A stretch of 64,000 nucleotides of DNA from Nocardioides_C sp963700955 (GTDB lineage Bacteria > Actinomycetota > Actinomycetes > Propionibacteriales > Nocardioidaceae), in NCBI GenBank assembly GCA_963700955.1, contig CAVOZH010000008.1, positions 186,001-250,000 of the forward strand, in the 5' to 3' direction. Below are positions 43,282-52,634 of this stretch, piece after piece (the stretch's first letter is position 1; every line of letters starts with the position of its first letter). Both the position numbers and the translations under genes were made by a program. Under the pieces are notes generated by a model, which did not search any database, was not told the DNA's origin, and saw nothing but the letters and a program-made list of their open reading frames with translations.

Positions 43282-44939
43282 CGGCGCTCGTGGAGGGAGC
43301 CAAGCGTCTCGTGGGACGCGGCTCCTCTGACGTGACGGCCCGGGTCGACGGGCTCGAGCAGGCCGTGGAGTCGGCACGCGGGCGGCTCGACGACGCGCTG
43401 GTCGACGACGCGGCCGGAGTGGTCGGCCGGGCAGGTGCCCGCCTCCGGTTGTCCGCGGACCACACCGTTGTCGCCCTGGCCGGCGCGACCGGCTCGGGCA
43501 AGTCGTCGACGTTCAACGCGGTGACCGGGCTCGACCTCGCCGCGGTCGGCGTGAAGCGGCCCACGACCTCATGGACCATGGCCTGCACCTGGGGCGCCGA
43601 GGGGTCGGGGGAGCTCCTGGACTGGCTCGGCGTGCCGCGTCGGCACCAGGTGAGCCGCAACAGCATGCTCGACACCCCAGCCAGCGACGACCAGGACCTC
43701 CACGGACTCGTCCTGCTCGACCTCCCCGACCACGACTCGACAGAGGTCGCCCACCACGTCGAGGTGGACCGGCTGGTGAAGCTCACCGACGTGCTCGTGT
43801 GGGTCCTCGACCCGCAGAAGTACGCCGACGCCGCGATCCACGACCGCTACCTGCGTCCGCTCGCCCGGCACAAGGATGTGATGCTGGTCGTGCTGAACCA
43901 CATCGACGAGGTGCCCGAGGCCCGCCGGGAGGCGATGGTGGCCGATCTGGAGCGGCTGCTGAAGGCCGACGGTCTCGACGGGGTGCCGGTGTTCACCACC
44001 TCCGCACGCCACGGTGACGGGGTGCCGGAGCTCAAGAAGGCGCTCGCGGAGCGGGTGGCGGCCAAGAAGGCGGTCCGGACCCGTCTGCTCGCCGACGTCA
44101 AGGGCGTGGCCCAGCGCATGCAGGAGCAGAACGGTACGGCGAAGCCCAGCGACGTCGCGCGCGCCCGGAAGAACGAGCTCGTCGATGCGTTCGCGGACTC
44201 AGCAGGAGTGCCGACCGTCGTACACGCCGTCGACCAGGCGACTCGGGTGCGCTCCCGGAGGGCCACGGGCTGGCCCGTCACGAAGTGGCTCGCGCGGCTG
44301 CGGCCCGACCCGCTCAAACGGTTGCACCTCGACCTCGGCGCCCGGGGCAAGGAGCTGACCGGGGGAGCGCGGGCGTCGGTGCCCGAGGCGTCACAGGTCC
44401 AGCGTGCCCGTGTCGACACCACCGTGCGTGCCGTCGCCGACGACGCTGCGGCCGAGCTCACCCACCCGTGGGCCGTCGCCGTGCGCCATGCCTCGGTGTC
44501 GCGCCTCGAGGACCTCAACGACGCGCTCGACCGTGCGGTGAGCGGCACGGACCTCGGCGTCTCGCGTACGCCGGTCTGGTGGCAGCTGGTCCGGATCCTG
44601 CAGTGGGTGCTGTTCTTCGTTGCCCTCGCCGGTGCGCTGTGGCTCGGCGGCCTGGCGGTGATGGGCTACCTCCAGCTGCCCAAGCCCGACACGCCGGAGT
44701 ACCTCCGCCTCCCGGTGCCGACCCTGATGCTTCTCGGTGGGGTGCTGGCCGGGGTGCTGGTTGCGTTGCTCTCTCGGCTGTTCAGCTCGATCGGTGCGCG
44801 CCGCAAGGCGCACTCGGCGGACCGGCGTCTGCGCGCGGCGATCAGCGAGGTGACCGAGGACCTCGTGATCAAGCCGATCGAGGCGGAGCTCGAGGCCTAC
44901 CGCCGCACCCGCGAGGGCCTCGCCACCGCCCTGCGCTGA
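43278..44939 (+). CDS. Dynamin-like GTPase, second of pair (DynA/B-type)
   Basis: A 553-aa GTPase. The P-loop is AGATGSGKSS (~68-77), G2 is KRPTTSWT, G3 is LLDLPDHDS, and G4 is LNHIDE. The middle is helical. Two transmembrane helices near ~437-462 (LQWVLFFVALAGALWLGGLA) and ~478-497 (LMLLGGVLAGVLVALLSRL) anchor it to the membrane, and a helical C terminus follows. Such pairs assemble on membranes during division. It is coupled to the upstream GTPase by an ATGA overlap. The repeat-rich noncoding block follows. Confidence 0.85.
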   Translation: MTALVEGAKRLVGRGSSDVTARVDGLEQAVESARGRLDDALVDDAAGVVGRAGARLRLSADHTVVALAGATGSGKSSTFNAVTGLDLAAVGVKRPTTSWTMACTWGAEGSGELLDWLGVPRRHQVSRNSMLDTPASDDQDLHGLVLLDLPDHDSTEVAHHVEVDRLVKLTDVLVWVLDPQKYADAAIHDRYLRPLARHKDVMLVVLNHIDEVPEARREAMVADLERLLKADGLDGVPVFTTSARHGDGVPELKKALAERVAAKKAVRTRLLADVKGVAQRMQEQNGTAKPSDVARARKNELVDAFADSAGVPTVVHAVDQATRVRSRRATGWPVTKWLARLRPDPLKRLHLDLGARGKELTGGARASVPEASQVQRARVDTTVRAVADDAAAELTHPWAVAVRHASVSRLEDLNDALDRAVSGTDLGVSRTPVWWQLVRILQWVLFFVALAGALWLGGLAVMGYLQLPKPDTPEYLRLPVPTLMLLGGVLAGVLVALLSRLFSSIGARRKAHSADRRLRAAISEVTEDLVIKPIEAELEAYRRTREGLATALR

Positions 44940-45009
44940 CACCGGGCGTCGCGGGTGCGGTGCCTGCGGCTCCCGTGACTTACCGGGGCCTGCGAGACGC
45001 AGCAGTGGA

Positions 45010-45151
45010 GGCGCGCGACCGTGATCGTGCAGGTGGCGCCCTTCCGAGGCGCGCGACCGTGATCGTGCAGGTGGCGCCCTTCCGAGGCGCGCGACCGTGA
45101 TCGTGAAGGTGGCGCCCTTCCGAGGCGCGCGACCGTGATCGTGCAGGTGCG
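45010..45151 (+). repeat. 38-bp tandem repeat, 3.7 copies
   Basis: Units begin at 45010, 45048, 45086 and 45124, each starting GGCGCGCGACCGTGATCGTG. The first three are complete; unit 3 differs from 1 and 2 by one base (GAAGG for GCAGG). The fourth stops after the GTGCAGGTG part and runs into a hairpin. Confidence 0.85.
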
Positions 45152-45207
45152 AAGTTTTGTCGGTGATAACCGCCGTATGAGCGGCAAACATCGCGCACCT
45201 GCACGAT
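45138..45207. repeat. Inverted repeat/large hairpin at the end of the tandem array
   Basis: ATCGTGCAGGTGCG (45138-45151) is perfectly complementary to CGCACCTGCACGAT (45194-45207). The 42-base apical part contains a second small stem (CCGC/GCGG around CGTATGA). The left arm is part of the last tandem repeat unit. Confidence 0.75.
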
Positions 45208-45212
45208 GTTTC

Positions 45213-45252
45213 GGCCGCCCGGCCGCCCGGCCGCCCGGCCGCCTGGCCGCCC
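45213..45252 (+). repeat. 8-bp tandem repeat, five copies
   Basis: Five uninterrupted copies of GGCCGCCC (the fourth reads GGCCGCCT), beginning five bases after the hairpin. It is a GC-only microsatellite-like tract, prone to slippage. Confidence 0.8.
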
Positions 45253-45429
45253 AGTCAGACCCGCCATCGCGTGAATCCCGAGCATGGACCATCGCCAACC
45301 CTGAACCGTCCCCAACCCGTGGTCGTTCGTGGCATGTCCACAGGCGTTCGTCAGCTCGTTCCGGAGTGTCACCTCGTCGCGGCAGCCTGGCTCCGACAGC
45401 AGATGCAACCGACGCATAGGAGCAACGAC

Positions 45430-45936
45430 ATGGGCGACACGCACGTGACCTTCCACGGCTGGGTGGGCAACGACGTCACGCACCGCGAGGTGAACGGAGT
45501 GGCGGTGGCGAACCTGCGGGTGGCCTCGACGCCGAGGATCAAGCGCAAGGGCCAGTGGATGGACGGCGACACCACCTGGTACTCCGTCTCCGCCTGGCGC
45601 GCACTGGCCGACAACATCCGCGACTCGGTCAAGAAGGGCGACGCCGTGATCGTGCACGGCCGGCTCCGCAGCGACGCCTGGGAGCGCGAGGACGGTCAGA
45701 TCTCGAGCACCCTGCTCGTCGAGGCGAGCTTCGTCGGCCACGACCTGTGCCGGGGGACAAGCGTCTTCCTCCGCTCCGCGAAGCAGGAACGGCCGGAGAC
45801 CGACGTGCACGACGAGCTCTCGGAGATGATTCACCGCGAGGCGGACGTCACGACGCAGCTCGACAGCTGGGGCAACCCGGTCCGGTCCCAGACGGAGAGC
45901 AGCGGCCCGGACCAGGGCGCCGAACCGGCTGCCTGA
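45430..45936 (+). CDS. Single-stranded DNA-binding protein-like
   Basis: A 168-aa SSB-type OB-fold protein. The first ~110 residues match the SSB core (VTFHGWVGNDVTHREVNGVA, then TTWYSVSAWRALADNI and DAVIVHGRLRSDAWE). The C-terminal tail is acidic, but it ends EPAA instead of the DDDIPF-type tip that recruits replication proteins, so this is a secondary SSB rather than the housekeeping one. AGGAG lies 8 nt before ATG 45430. The unusual repeats lie directly upstream and may hold its promoter. Confidence 0.85.
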   Translation: MGDTHVTFHGWVGNDVTHREVNGVAVANLRVASTPRIKRKGQWMDGDTTWYSVSAWRALADNIRDSVKKGDAVIVHGRLRSDAWEREDGQISSTLLVEASFVGHDLCRGTSVFLRSAKQERPETDVHDELSEMIHREADVTTQLDSWGNPVRSQTESSGPDQGAEPAA

Positions 45937-45998
45937 CGGGTCACAGTGGTGCGGGCCGATTGGAGCGGTTGGGCGGGTGCGCCGTAGGCTCTTCGACT

Positions 45999-47681
<1,683 letters not shown>

Positions 47682-47703
47682 CGCTTCGGCGCTCGAACGC
47701 ACG

Positions 47704-47736
47704 ACGAGGCCCCCGGTGCATTGCCGGGGGCCTCGT
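47704..47736. terminator. Bidirectional terminator between ettA and the 44-aa gene
   Basis: A perfect 13-bp stem (47704-47716 with 47724-47736) and a seven-base loop, between convergent genes. It is GC-rich and can act in both directions. Confidence 0.75.
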
Positions 47737-47760
47737 CACGTCTGTGGGCGCTGGAGGTGC

Positions 47761-47895
47761 TCAGCGCTTCTTCTGGCGGCTGGCCTGGAACTTCGCGTAC
47801 GCCTCACGTGCCCGCTGCTGGTTCTCCGGCTTACGCGCCTGGTCGTAGATCGTCTTGGCGATACCGAGCTTGACTACCTTGCTGATCATTCCCAT
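47761..47895 (-). CDS. 44-aa basic protein
   Basis: A 44-residue protein: MGMISKVVKLGIAKTIYDQ followed by an Arg/Gln/Lys-rich helix ending RQKKR. It is one amphipathic N-terminal helix plus a basic helix. The leaderless pattern TACCGT + six nt precedes ATG 47895. It is flanked by a proper terminator, so it is probably a genuine single-gene unit. No function is known to me; the size and charge suggest nucleic-acid or membrane-surface binding. Confidence 0.6.
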   Translation of the reverse strand: MGMISKVVKLGIAKTIYDQARKPENQQRAREAYAKFQASRQKKR

Positions 47896-48075
47896 GCAGT
47901 GACGGTACCCGGGAGGTCACTCGGCATACCTTCCCCGACGGTCTGTCCGGTCACACGGCGCCTTCCGTGCGGTACGACGCCCGCGCCACCTAGACTCGGC
48001 GGCTGACCGATTCGGGCCTGATGTCCCGATCCGACATCCGGCCGAGGAACTGACCGGAACGACCGAGAGCACGTG

Positions 48076-48447
48076 ATGAGCGAGACCGACAGGCGGAGGC
48101 TCCCCGGCCTGACCGTATGCGGCCTTTGCGCGGGGGAGACACTCGGCGAGGCCGACCCGCGCCGCGACGGCCAGCTGGGCCGACTCCGCGACATCGCCGC
48201 GCGAGGGGCCGCGACGCTGCACGAGGTGGAGTGCCTCGATCAGTGCAACCAGGGGGACGTGGTCGTCGTCCGCCCGTGTGCGCTGGAACGTCGTCGGGGT
48301 GGGCGACCGGTGTGGTTCTCCGGCATCGCGGGGGACGAGCAGACCGAGCTGCTCGAGGAGTGGCTGTGTCAGGGCGGTCCCGGCCGGTCCGACGTACCGC
48401 AGCCGCTGATGGCGAAGAAGATCGACCGAGCGGCCGGGGCGGACTGA
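48076..48447 (+). CDS. (2Fe-2S) ferredoxin-like thioredoxin-fold protein
   Basis: A 123-aa protein. Cys pairs CGLCAG (~residue 14-17) and VECLDQCNQGDVVVVRP (~51-55) match thioredoxin-like [2Fe-2S] ferredoxin proteins often annotated as (2Fe-2S) ferredoxin domain-containing. The fold and Cys spacing suggest one cluster, possibly in electron transfer. The ribosome binding site is weak; GTG 48073 directly precedes ATG 48076 and is an alternative. There is no partner enzyme nearby. Confidence 0.75.
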   Translation: MSETDRRRLPGLTVCGLCAGETLGEADPRRDGQLGRLRDIAARGAATLHEVECLDQCNQGDVVVVRPCALERRRGGRPVWFSGIAGDEQTELLEEWLCQGGPGRSDVPQPLMAKKIDRAAGAD

Positions 48448-48484
48448 ACGGCGGCGACCGGTGCCGCCGGAACGCTGGGTCCCC

Positions 48485-48976
48485 TCAGCGGATGTCCGCG
48501 GCGGGGTTGTTCTCGATCAGCTTGTCGGTGACGGCGTTGAAGACCCGCCCCACCACCGCGAAGTCCTCCTCACCAGCCAGGTCGACGAGGAGCTGCCGCA
48601 CCCCTTCGACGTGCGTGGGTGCCGCGGCCTCGAGCCGTTCCCTACCGTTGTCGGTGAGCACCGCCTCCACTCCGCGCCCGTCGGAGACGCACGCGCTGCG
48701 GGTGACCAGGCCGTCCTTCTCCATCCGGGCGACCGTGTGCGTGACGCGGCTGCGTGAGTGGCTGACGGAGTCCGCCAGCTCGGCCATCCGTAGCCGGTGG
48801 TCGGGGGCCTCGGAGAGCCGGACGAGGATCTCGTACTCGGGCATCGACAGGTCGTGCAGCTCGCGCAGGTCCCGGTCGAGTCGGTCCATCAGCAGGGTGG
48901 TTCCCACCAGGTAGGCGCGCCAGGAGCGCTGCTGCTCGGCGTCGAGCCAGCGTGTGGGGGTCACGTTCGCCGTCAT
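48485..48976 (-). CDS. MarR-family transcriptional regulator
   Basis: A 163-aa winged-helix regulator. The DNA-binding core is RLRMAELADSVSHSRSRVTH, then TVARMEKDGLVTRSACVSDG with the wing; dimerisation helices lie at both ends. ATG 48976 is the most likely start; a longer frame to 49051 runs through the operator. Two near-identical palindromes lie between it and yceI, so it probably represses both genes in response to an unknown small molecule. Confidence 0.9.
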   Translation of the reverse strand: MTANVTPTRWLDAEQQRSWRAYLVGTTLLMDRLDRDLRELHDLSMPEYEILVRLSEAPDHRLRMAELADSVSHSRSRVTHTVARMEKDGLVTRSACVSDGRGVEAVLTDNGRERLEAAAPTHVEGVRQLLVDLAGEEDFAVVGRVFNAVTDKLIENNPAADIR

Positions 48977-48996
48977 ACGGACAAGCCTACCGCACA

Positions 48997-49010
48997 GTTG
49001 AAGGTTCAAC
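48997..49010. promoter_or_regulatory. MarR operator 1
   Basis: A perfect palindrome, GTTGAA-GG-TTCAAC, 20 bp from the marR start codon. It likely overlaps the marR promoter. Confidence 0.6.
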
Positions 49011-49038
49011 GAAGTGATGCTATGGTTGTCGTCAGGAA

Positions 49039-49052
49039 GTTGAAAGTGCAAC
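49039..49052. promoter_or_regulatory. MarR operator 2
   Basis: The palindrome GTTGAA-AG-TGCAAC differs by one arm base from operator 1. The centres are 42 bp apart, about four helical turns, placing both sites on the same DNA face. It is 29 bp upstream of the yceI start. Confidence 0.55.
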
Positions 49053-49081
49053 TAACCCCCTAGCAACCGAGGAGAACGACA

Positions 49082-49633
49082 ATGACCATCGACGTGCAGA
49101 ACACCCTTGGCGTCCAGGCCGGCACCTGGAACATCGACCCCAGCCACTCCGAGATCGGCTTCACCGCTCGCCACCTCATGAGCAAGGTCCGGGGGGTCTT
49201 CGAGAAGTTCGAGGGTCAGGTCGTCACCGGTGAGCAGCCCTCCGCGACCGCCACCGTCGACCTGAACTCGATCAACACCCGCGACGCGAACCGTGACGCG
49301 CACCTGCGCTCGAGCGACTTCTTCGACGTGGAGAAGTCTGGCCCGATGACCTTCTCGAGCACCCAGGTCGAGCAGGGTGGCAAGGGACTCCTCGTCGCCG
49401 GTGACCTCACGATCAAGGGCGTCACCAAGCCGGTCACCCTCGACGTGGAGTACTTGGGCACCGACACCGACCCCTGGGGCGGCACCCGCGTCGGGTTCGA
49501 GGGCACGACGGCGATCTCCCGCAAGGAGTGGGGCGTCGACTTCAACGTCCCCATGGACGGCGGCCGTCTCCTCGTCGGCGACAAGATCGACGTCACCGTG
49601 TCCGTGCAGGCGGTGCTCCAGCAGGAGCAGTGA
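49082..49633 (+). CDS. YceI family protein
   Basis: A 183-aa lipocalin-like beta-barrel. Typical strands are TWNIDPSHSEIGFTARHLMS, DANRDAHLRSSDFFDV and WGGTRVGFEGTTAISRKEWG. YceI proteins bind long isoprenoids or fatty amides. There is no signal peptide here, so it is cytoplasmic, as in many actinobacteria. GAGGAGAACGAC precedes the ATG. Expression is probably controlled by the divergent MarR regulator through the paired operators. Confidence 0.92.
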   Translation: MTIDVQNTLGVQAGTWNIDPSHSEIGFTARHLMSKVRGVFEKFEGQVVTGEQPSATATVDLNSINTRDANRDAHLRSSDFFDVEKSGPMTFSSTQVEQGGKGLLVAGDLTIKGVTKPVTLDVEYLGTDTDPWGGTRVGFEGTTAISRKEWGVDFNVPMDGGRLLVGDKIDVTVSVQAVLQQEQ

Positions 49634-49653
49634 GCCTCCGGCTCTGAGAAACG

Positions 49654-49692
49654 CGCGAAGGCCCCCTGGTCACGCACCAGGGGGCCTTCGCG
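49654..49692. terminator. Bidirectional terminator between yceI and the thiolase gene
   Basis: A 17-bp perfect stem (49654-49670 with 49676-49692) and a five-base loop between convergent genes. Confidence 0.8.
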
Positions 49693-49710
49693 TCTGCTCG
49701 GGCTGAGAGG

Positions 49711-50928
49711 TCAGCTCATGCGCTCGAGGATCAGCGCCATGCCCTGGCCACCGCCCACGCACATCGTGATCAGGCCGGTCTGCTTGTCGTGGGTCTGCAG
49801 CGAGTTGATCATCGTGTTCTGCAGACGGGCGCCGGTCATACCGAAGGGGTGACCGACCGCGATCGCGCCACCGTTGACGTTGAGGCGGTCGATGTCGATG
49901 CCGAGGTCCTGGTAGGACGGCACGACCTGCGCCGCGAACGCCTCGTTGATCTCGACGAGGTCGATGTCGTCGATGGTCATGTTGGCGCGGGCGAGTGCCT
50001 GCTTGGAGGCCTCGACCGGTCCGAGGCCCATGATCTCCGGCGAAAGGCCGGTGACGCCCGTGGACACCACTCGCGCGAGCGGGGTCAGGCCGAGCTCGCG
50101 GGCCTTGGTGTCGGACATGACGACCACGGCCGCGGCGCCGTCGTTGAGGGCGCAGCAGTTGCCGGCCGTCACGACACCGTCGGGACGGAACACCGGGTCG
50201 AGGCCCGAGACAGCCTCCAGCGTCACGCCGGCGCGCGGGCCGTCGTCCTTGCTGACGACGGTGCCGTCGGGGAGCGTCACCGGCGTGATCTCGTTGGCCC
50301 AGAAGCCGTCCGCGATGGCCTTCTCGGCGAGGTTCTGGCTCCGGACGCCGAACTCGTCGAGCTCCTGGCGGGAGAGGCCGCGCAGCTTGGCGACGTTCTC
50401 GGCGGTCTGCCCCATGGCGATGTAGGCGTCGGGGACCTTCCCGTCCTCCCGCGGGTCGTGCCAGTCCTGGCCGCCCTTGGCCGTCTCCTCGGTGCGCGCC
50501 AGAGCTTCGGCGAAGACCGGGTTCTGCGTGTCGGGAAGGTGGTCGGAGGTGCCCTTGCGGAAGCGCGAGACGGTCTCGACGCCGGCGGAGATGAAGACGT
50601 CGCCCTCGCCGGCCTTGATCGCGTGGAAGGCCATCCGCGTCGTCTGCACGCTGGAGGAGCAGTAGCGGGTGATGGTCGCACCTGGGAGGTGGTCGTAGCC
50701 GAGAAGGACGGAGACGATCCGGCCCATGTTGAAGCCCATCTCGCCACCGGGCAGACCACAACCGAGGTACAGGTCGTCGATGTCCTTCGGGTCCAGCTCA
50801 GGGATCTTGTCGAGGGCCGCGCGGACCATCGCCGCTGTCAGGTCGTCGGGACGCATGTCCTTGAGCGAACCTTTGTTCGCGCGTCCGATGGGAGAGCGGG
50901 TTGCGGCAACGATCACTGCCTCGGGCAT
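49711..50928 (-). CDS. Acetyl-CoA acetyltransferase/thiolase
   Basis: A 405-aa thiolase. The nucleophilic Cys lies in TRYCSSSVQTTRMAFHAIKAG (~residue 90; split motif), the His in VNGGAIAVGHPFGMTGAR, and the second Cys in ITMCVGGGQGMALI. It either condenses two acetyl-CoA or cleaves 3-ketoacyl-CoA. It starts at ATG 50928 with GGAG 8 nt upstream; the frame remains open further upstream without a start signal. Tandem thioesterases diverge from it on the other strand, suggesting a small acyl-CoA metabolism cluster. Confidence 0.93.
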   Translation of the reverse strand: MPEAVIVAATRSPIGRANKGSLKDMRPDDLTAAMVRAALDKIPELDPKDIDDLYLGCGLPGGEMGFNMGRIVSVLLGYDHLPGATITRYCSSSVQTTRMAFHAIKAGEGDVFISAGVETVSRFRKGTSDHLPDTQNPVFAEALARTEETAKGGQDWHDPREDGKVPDAYIAMGQTAENVAKLRGLSRQELDEFGVRSQNLAEKAIADGFWANEITPVTLPDGTVVSKDDGPRAGVTLEAVSGLDPVFRPDGVVTAGNCCALNDGAAAVVVMSDTKARELGLTPLARVVSTGVTGLSPEIMGLGPVEASKQALARANMTIDDIDLVEINEAFAAQVVPSYQDLGIDIDRLNVNGGAIAVGHPFGMTGARLQNTMINSLQTHDKQTGLITMCVGGGQGMALILERMS

Positions 50929-51150
50929 GGAGGGGCTCCGATCTTCTGTATGACGTTGGGGCCGGGGCGCGGGACGTGTGCGCCGGCTCACCGACAGCCT
51001 AGAGCGGATCACGCGGGTGCGGGATGTGCGAGACGCCACATCGGGCGAGTGGTACGGCCCACGGTCCGGGCAGGCGCACGACGTGCGCTGCGACCGTCGT
51101 ACGGCGGAGGCCCCAGCCGTCGTACGGACCGGTTCTGGCAGGATCGAACT

Positions 51151-51594
51151 GTGCGCCACGTCTACCACTGCCCGCTCCGCTGGGCCGACATGGACTCCCT
51201 CGGGCATGTGAACAACGTGACCTACGTGGACTACCTGCAGGAGGCGCGCGTCGACATGTTCGCCGTGCACGCGCCCGCGGCCGGCGGGGAGGAGCTCGCC
51301 GAGGGGGTCGTCGTGGTGCGGCACGAGGTCGAGTTCGTCGCGCCGCTGGTGTTCCGCTTCGAGCCGGTCCGGATCGAGACCTGGATCACCGAGATCAAGG
51401 CGGCCTCGTTCACGATGGCCTACGAGATCCTCGACGAGAAGCCCGATGGGGCCCGCAAGGTCTACACGCGGGCGACGTCCGTGCTGACCCCGTTCGTGTT
51501 CGCCCAGGAGCGGCCCCGTCGGCTGCGCCCCGAGGAGCGCGACGTGCTCGAACGCTTCCTCGAGCCGGCTCCTGCTGCCATGGGTGGTCGGTGA
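51151..51594 (+). CDS. Acyl-CoA thioesterase, hotdog fold (first of tandem pair)
   Basis: A 147-aa 4-hydroxybenzoyl-CoA-thioesterase-type protein (YbgC/FadM group). The motif LRWADMDSLGHVNNVTYVDY contains the catalytic Asp and the HVNN turn, followed by the long helix and sheet (EARVDMF, VVRHEVEFVAPLVF). The start is GTG 51151, six nt after CAGGAT, with no Shine-Dalgarno sequence (leaderless pattern). Its stop overlaps the start of a paralogue (TGATG). Confidence 0.88.
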   Translation: MRHVYHCPLRWADMDSLGHVNNVTYVDYLQEARVDMFAVHAPAAGGEELAEGVVVVRHEVEFVAPLVFRFEPVRIETWITEIKAASFTMAYEILDEKPDGARKVYTRATSVLTPFVFAQERPRRLRPEERDVLERFLEPAPAAMGGR

Positions 51595-51995
51595 TGGGCC
51601 GCCACGTGTACCAGTGCCGGGTGCGGTTCTCCGACGTCGACGTCTACGGCCACGTCAACAACGTGAAGTACTTCGAGTACTACCAGGAGGCGCGGCTGGC
51701 CTACCTCACCTCGATGGGTCGGGACGAGGAAGAGGGCCGGTTCGCGGTCGTGGTGGCTCGGGTGAACGTCGACTACAAGCGGCCGATCCTGTTCCGCAGC
51801 GAGCCCTACGCCGTGGAGTCGTGGATCAGCCGCGTCGGCAACTCGTCGTTCGACCTGAAGGCGGAGATCAAGGACGGCGACACGGTGCTGTCGCGCGCCG
51901 AGGCCGTGCTGGTCACCTTCGACTTGAGGACGCAGACCGCGAGGCCCCTGAGCGGCTCCGAGCGTGAGCGGCTCCAAGCAGCACAGGAGTCCTAG
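51594..51995 (+). CDS. Acyl-CoA thioesterase, hotdog fold (second of tandem pair)
   Basis: A 133-aa paralogue of the preceding gene with the equivalent VRFSDVDVYGHVNNVKYFEY motif and NVDYKRPILFRSEPY strand. The shared N-terminal R-H-V-Y-x-C motif indicates a tandem duplication followed by divergence. It is translationally coupled to its neighbour. The two may form a heterodimer, as hotdog proteins act as dimers or higher oligomers. Confidence 0.88.
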   Translation: MGRHVYQCRVRFSDVDVYGHVNNVKYFEYYQEARLAYLTSMGRDEEEGRFAVVVARVNVDYKRPILFRSEPYAVESWISRVGNSSFDLKAEIKDGDTVLSRAEAVLVTFDLRTQTARPLSGSERERLQAAQES

Positions 51996-52030
51996 CGCCA
52001 TGTGCATGTGCTCGAGCTGCAGCGGTTGCC

Positions 52031-52582
52031 GTGTCGACTGAGATCCCGACCGTGGTGAGTGTCGCCAGAGACGACCAGCACCGGTTCAGCAAGATCCGGC
52101 GAGACGGCATCACGCTTGTCGAAGGTCATGGAGTCGAAGGCGATGCCCACGCCGGAGCCACGGTCCAGCATCGTTCCCGCGTGGCGGCCGACCCGACCCA
52201 GCCCAACCTGCGTCAGGTGCACCTGCTCCAGGCAGAGTTCCTCGCATCGGCGCACGAAGCCGGTCATGAGGTCGGTCCCGGTGATCTGGGCGAGAACATC
52301 CTGACGTCGGGGCTCGACCTGCTCGGCCTGCCGCGCGACACACTGCTGCGCATCGGCTCGGAGGCCGCAGTGCGCGTCACGGGGCTACGCAACCCGTGCC
52401 GCCAGATCGACGACTTCCGGCAGGGCCTGCTTCGACTCGCGGTCGGGCGTGACGAGGACGGAGGAGTCGTACGACGGACCGGTGTCATGGGCGTGGTCGT
52501 CACGGGCGGCACCGTGACGATCGGCGACCCGATCACCGTCGTGCTGCCACCAGAGCCACATGAGGCGTTGACGCGGGTCTGA
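52031..52582 (+). CDS. MOSC-domain protein
   Basis: A 183-aa protein with a MOSC domain over most of its length, including GVEGDAHAGATVQHRSRVAA, VHLLQAEFL, GDLGENILTSGLDLLGLP and RVTGLRNPCRQIDDFRQGLL, whose Cys may bind the molybdenum cofactor. MOSC proteins act in sulfur or N-hydroxy-group reactions using Moco. It starts at GTG 52031. It lies 35 bp downstream of the thioesterases, probably in the same transcript. Confidence 0.9.
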   Translation: MSTEIPTVVSVARDDQHRFSKIRRDGITLVEGHGVEGDAHAGATVQHRSRVAADPTQPNLRQVHLLQAEFLASAHEAGHEVGPGDLGENILTSGLDLLGLPRDTLLRIGSEAAVRVTGLRNPCRQIDDFRQGLLRLAVGRDEDGGVVRRTGVMGVVVTGGTVTIGDPITVVLPPEPHEALTRV

Positions 52583-52634
52583 ACCGCGGCGTCCCAGACC
52601 GGACGGCGCCGTTCAGGGTCGGCGGGAGGCCGAC

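Larger units (their letters stand above)
44940..45429. other. Repeat-rich intergenic region
   Basis: A 490-bp gap occupied mostly by the 38-bp tandem repeats, the inverted repeat and the 8-mer repeats listed separately. Long open frames on both strands here are artefacts of the repeats. Confidence 0.6.

Noticed and set aside
45010..45151. CRISPR array
   Set aside because: The 38-bp units are contiguous, with no unique spacers between them, and there are no cas genes in the window.
44980..45834. Long minus-strand and plus-strand frames across the 38-bp repeats
   Set aside because: Their products are low-complexity repeats created by the tandem DNA repeat, in several frames, without start signals. 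The SSB-like gene is the only supported gene here.
49789..51594. A 601-codon plus-strand frame over the thiolase gene
   Set aside because: It is the antisense of the thiolase gene. Only its last 147 codons (from GTG 51151) are a real gene, the first thioesterase.
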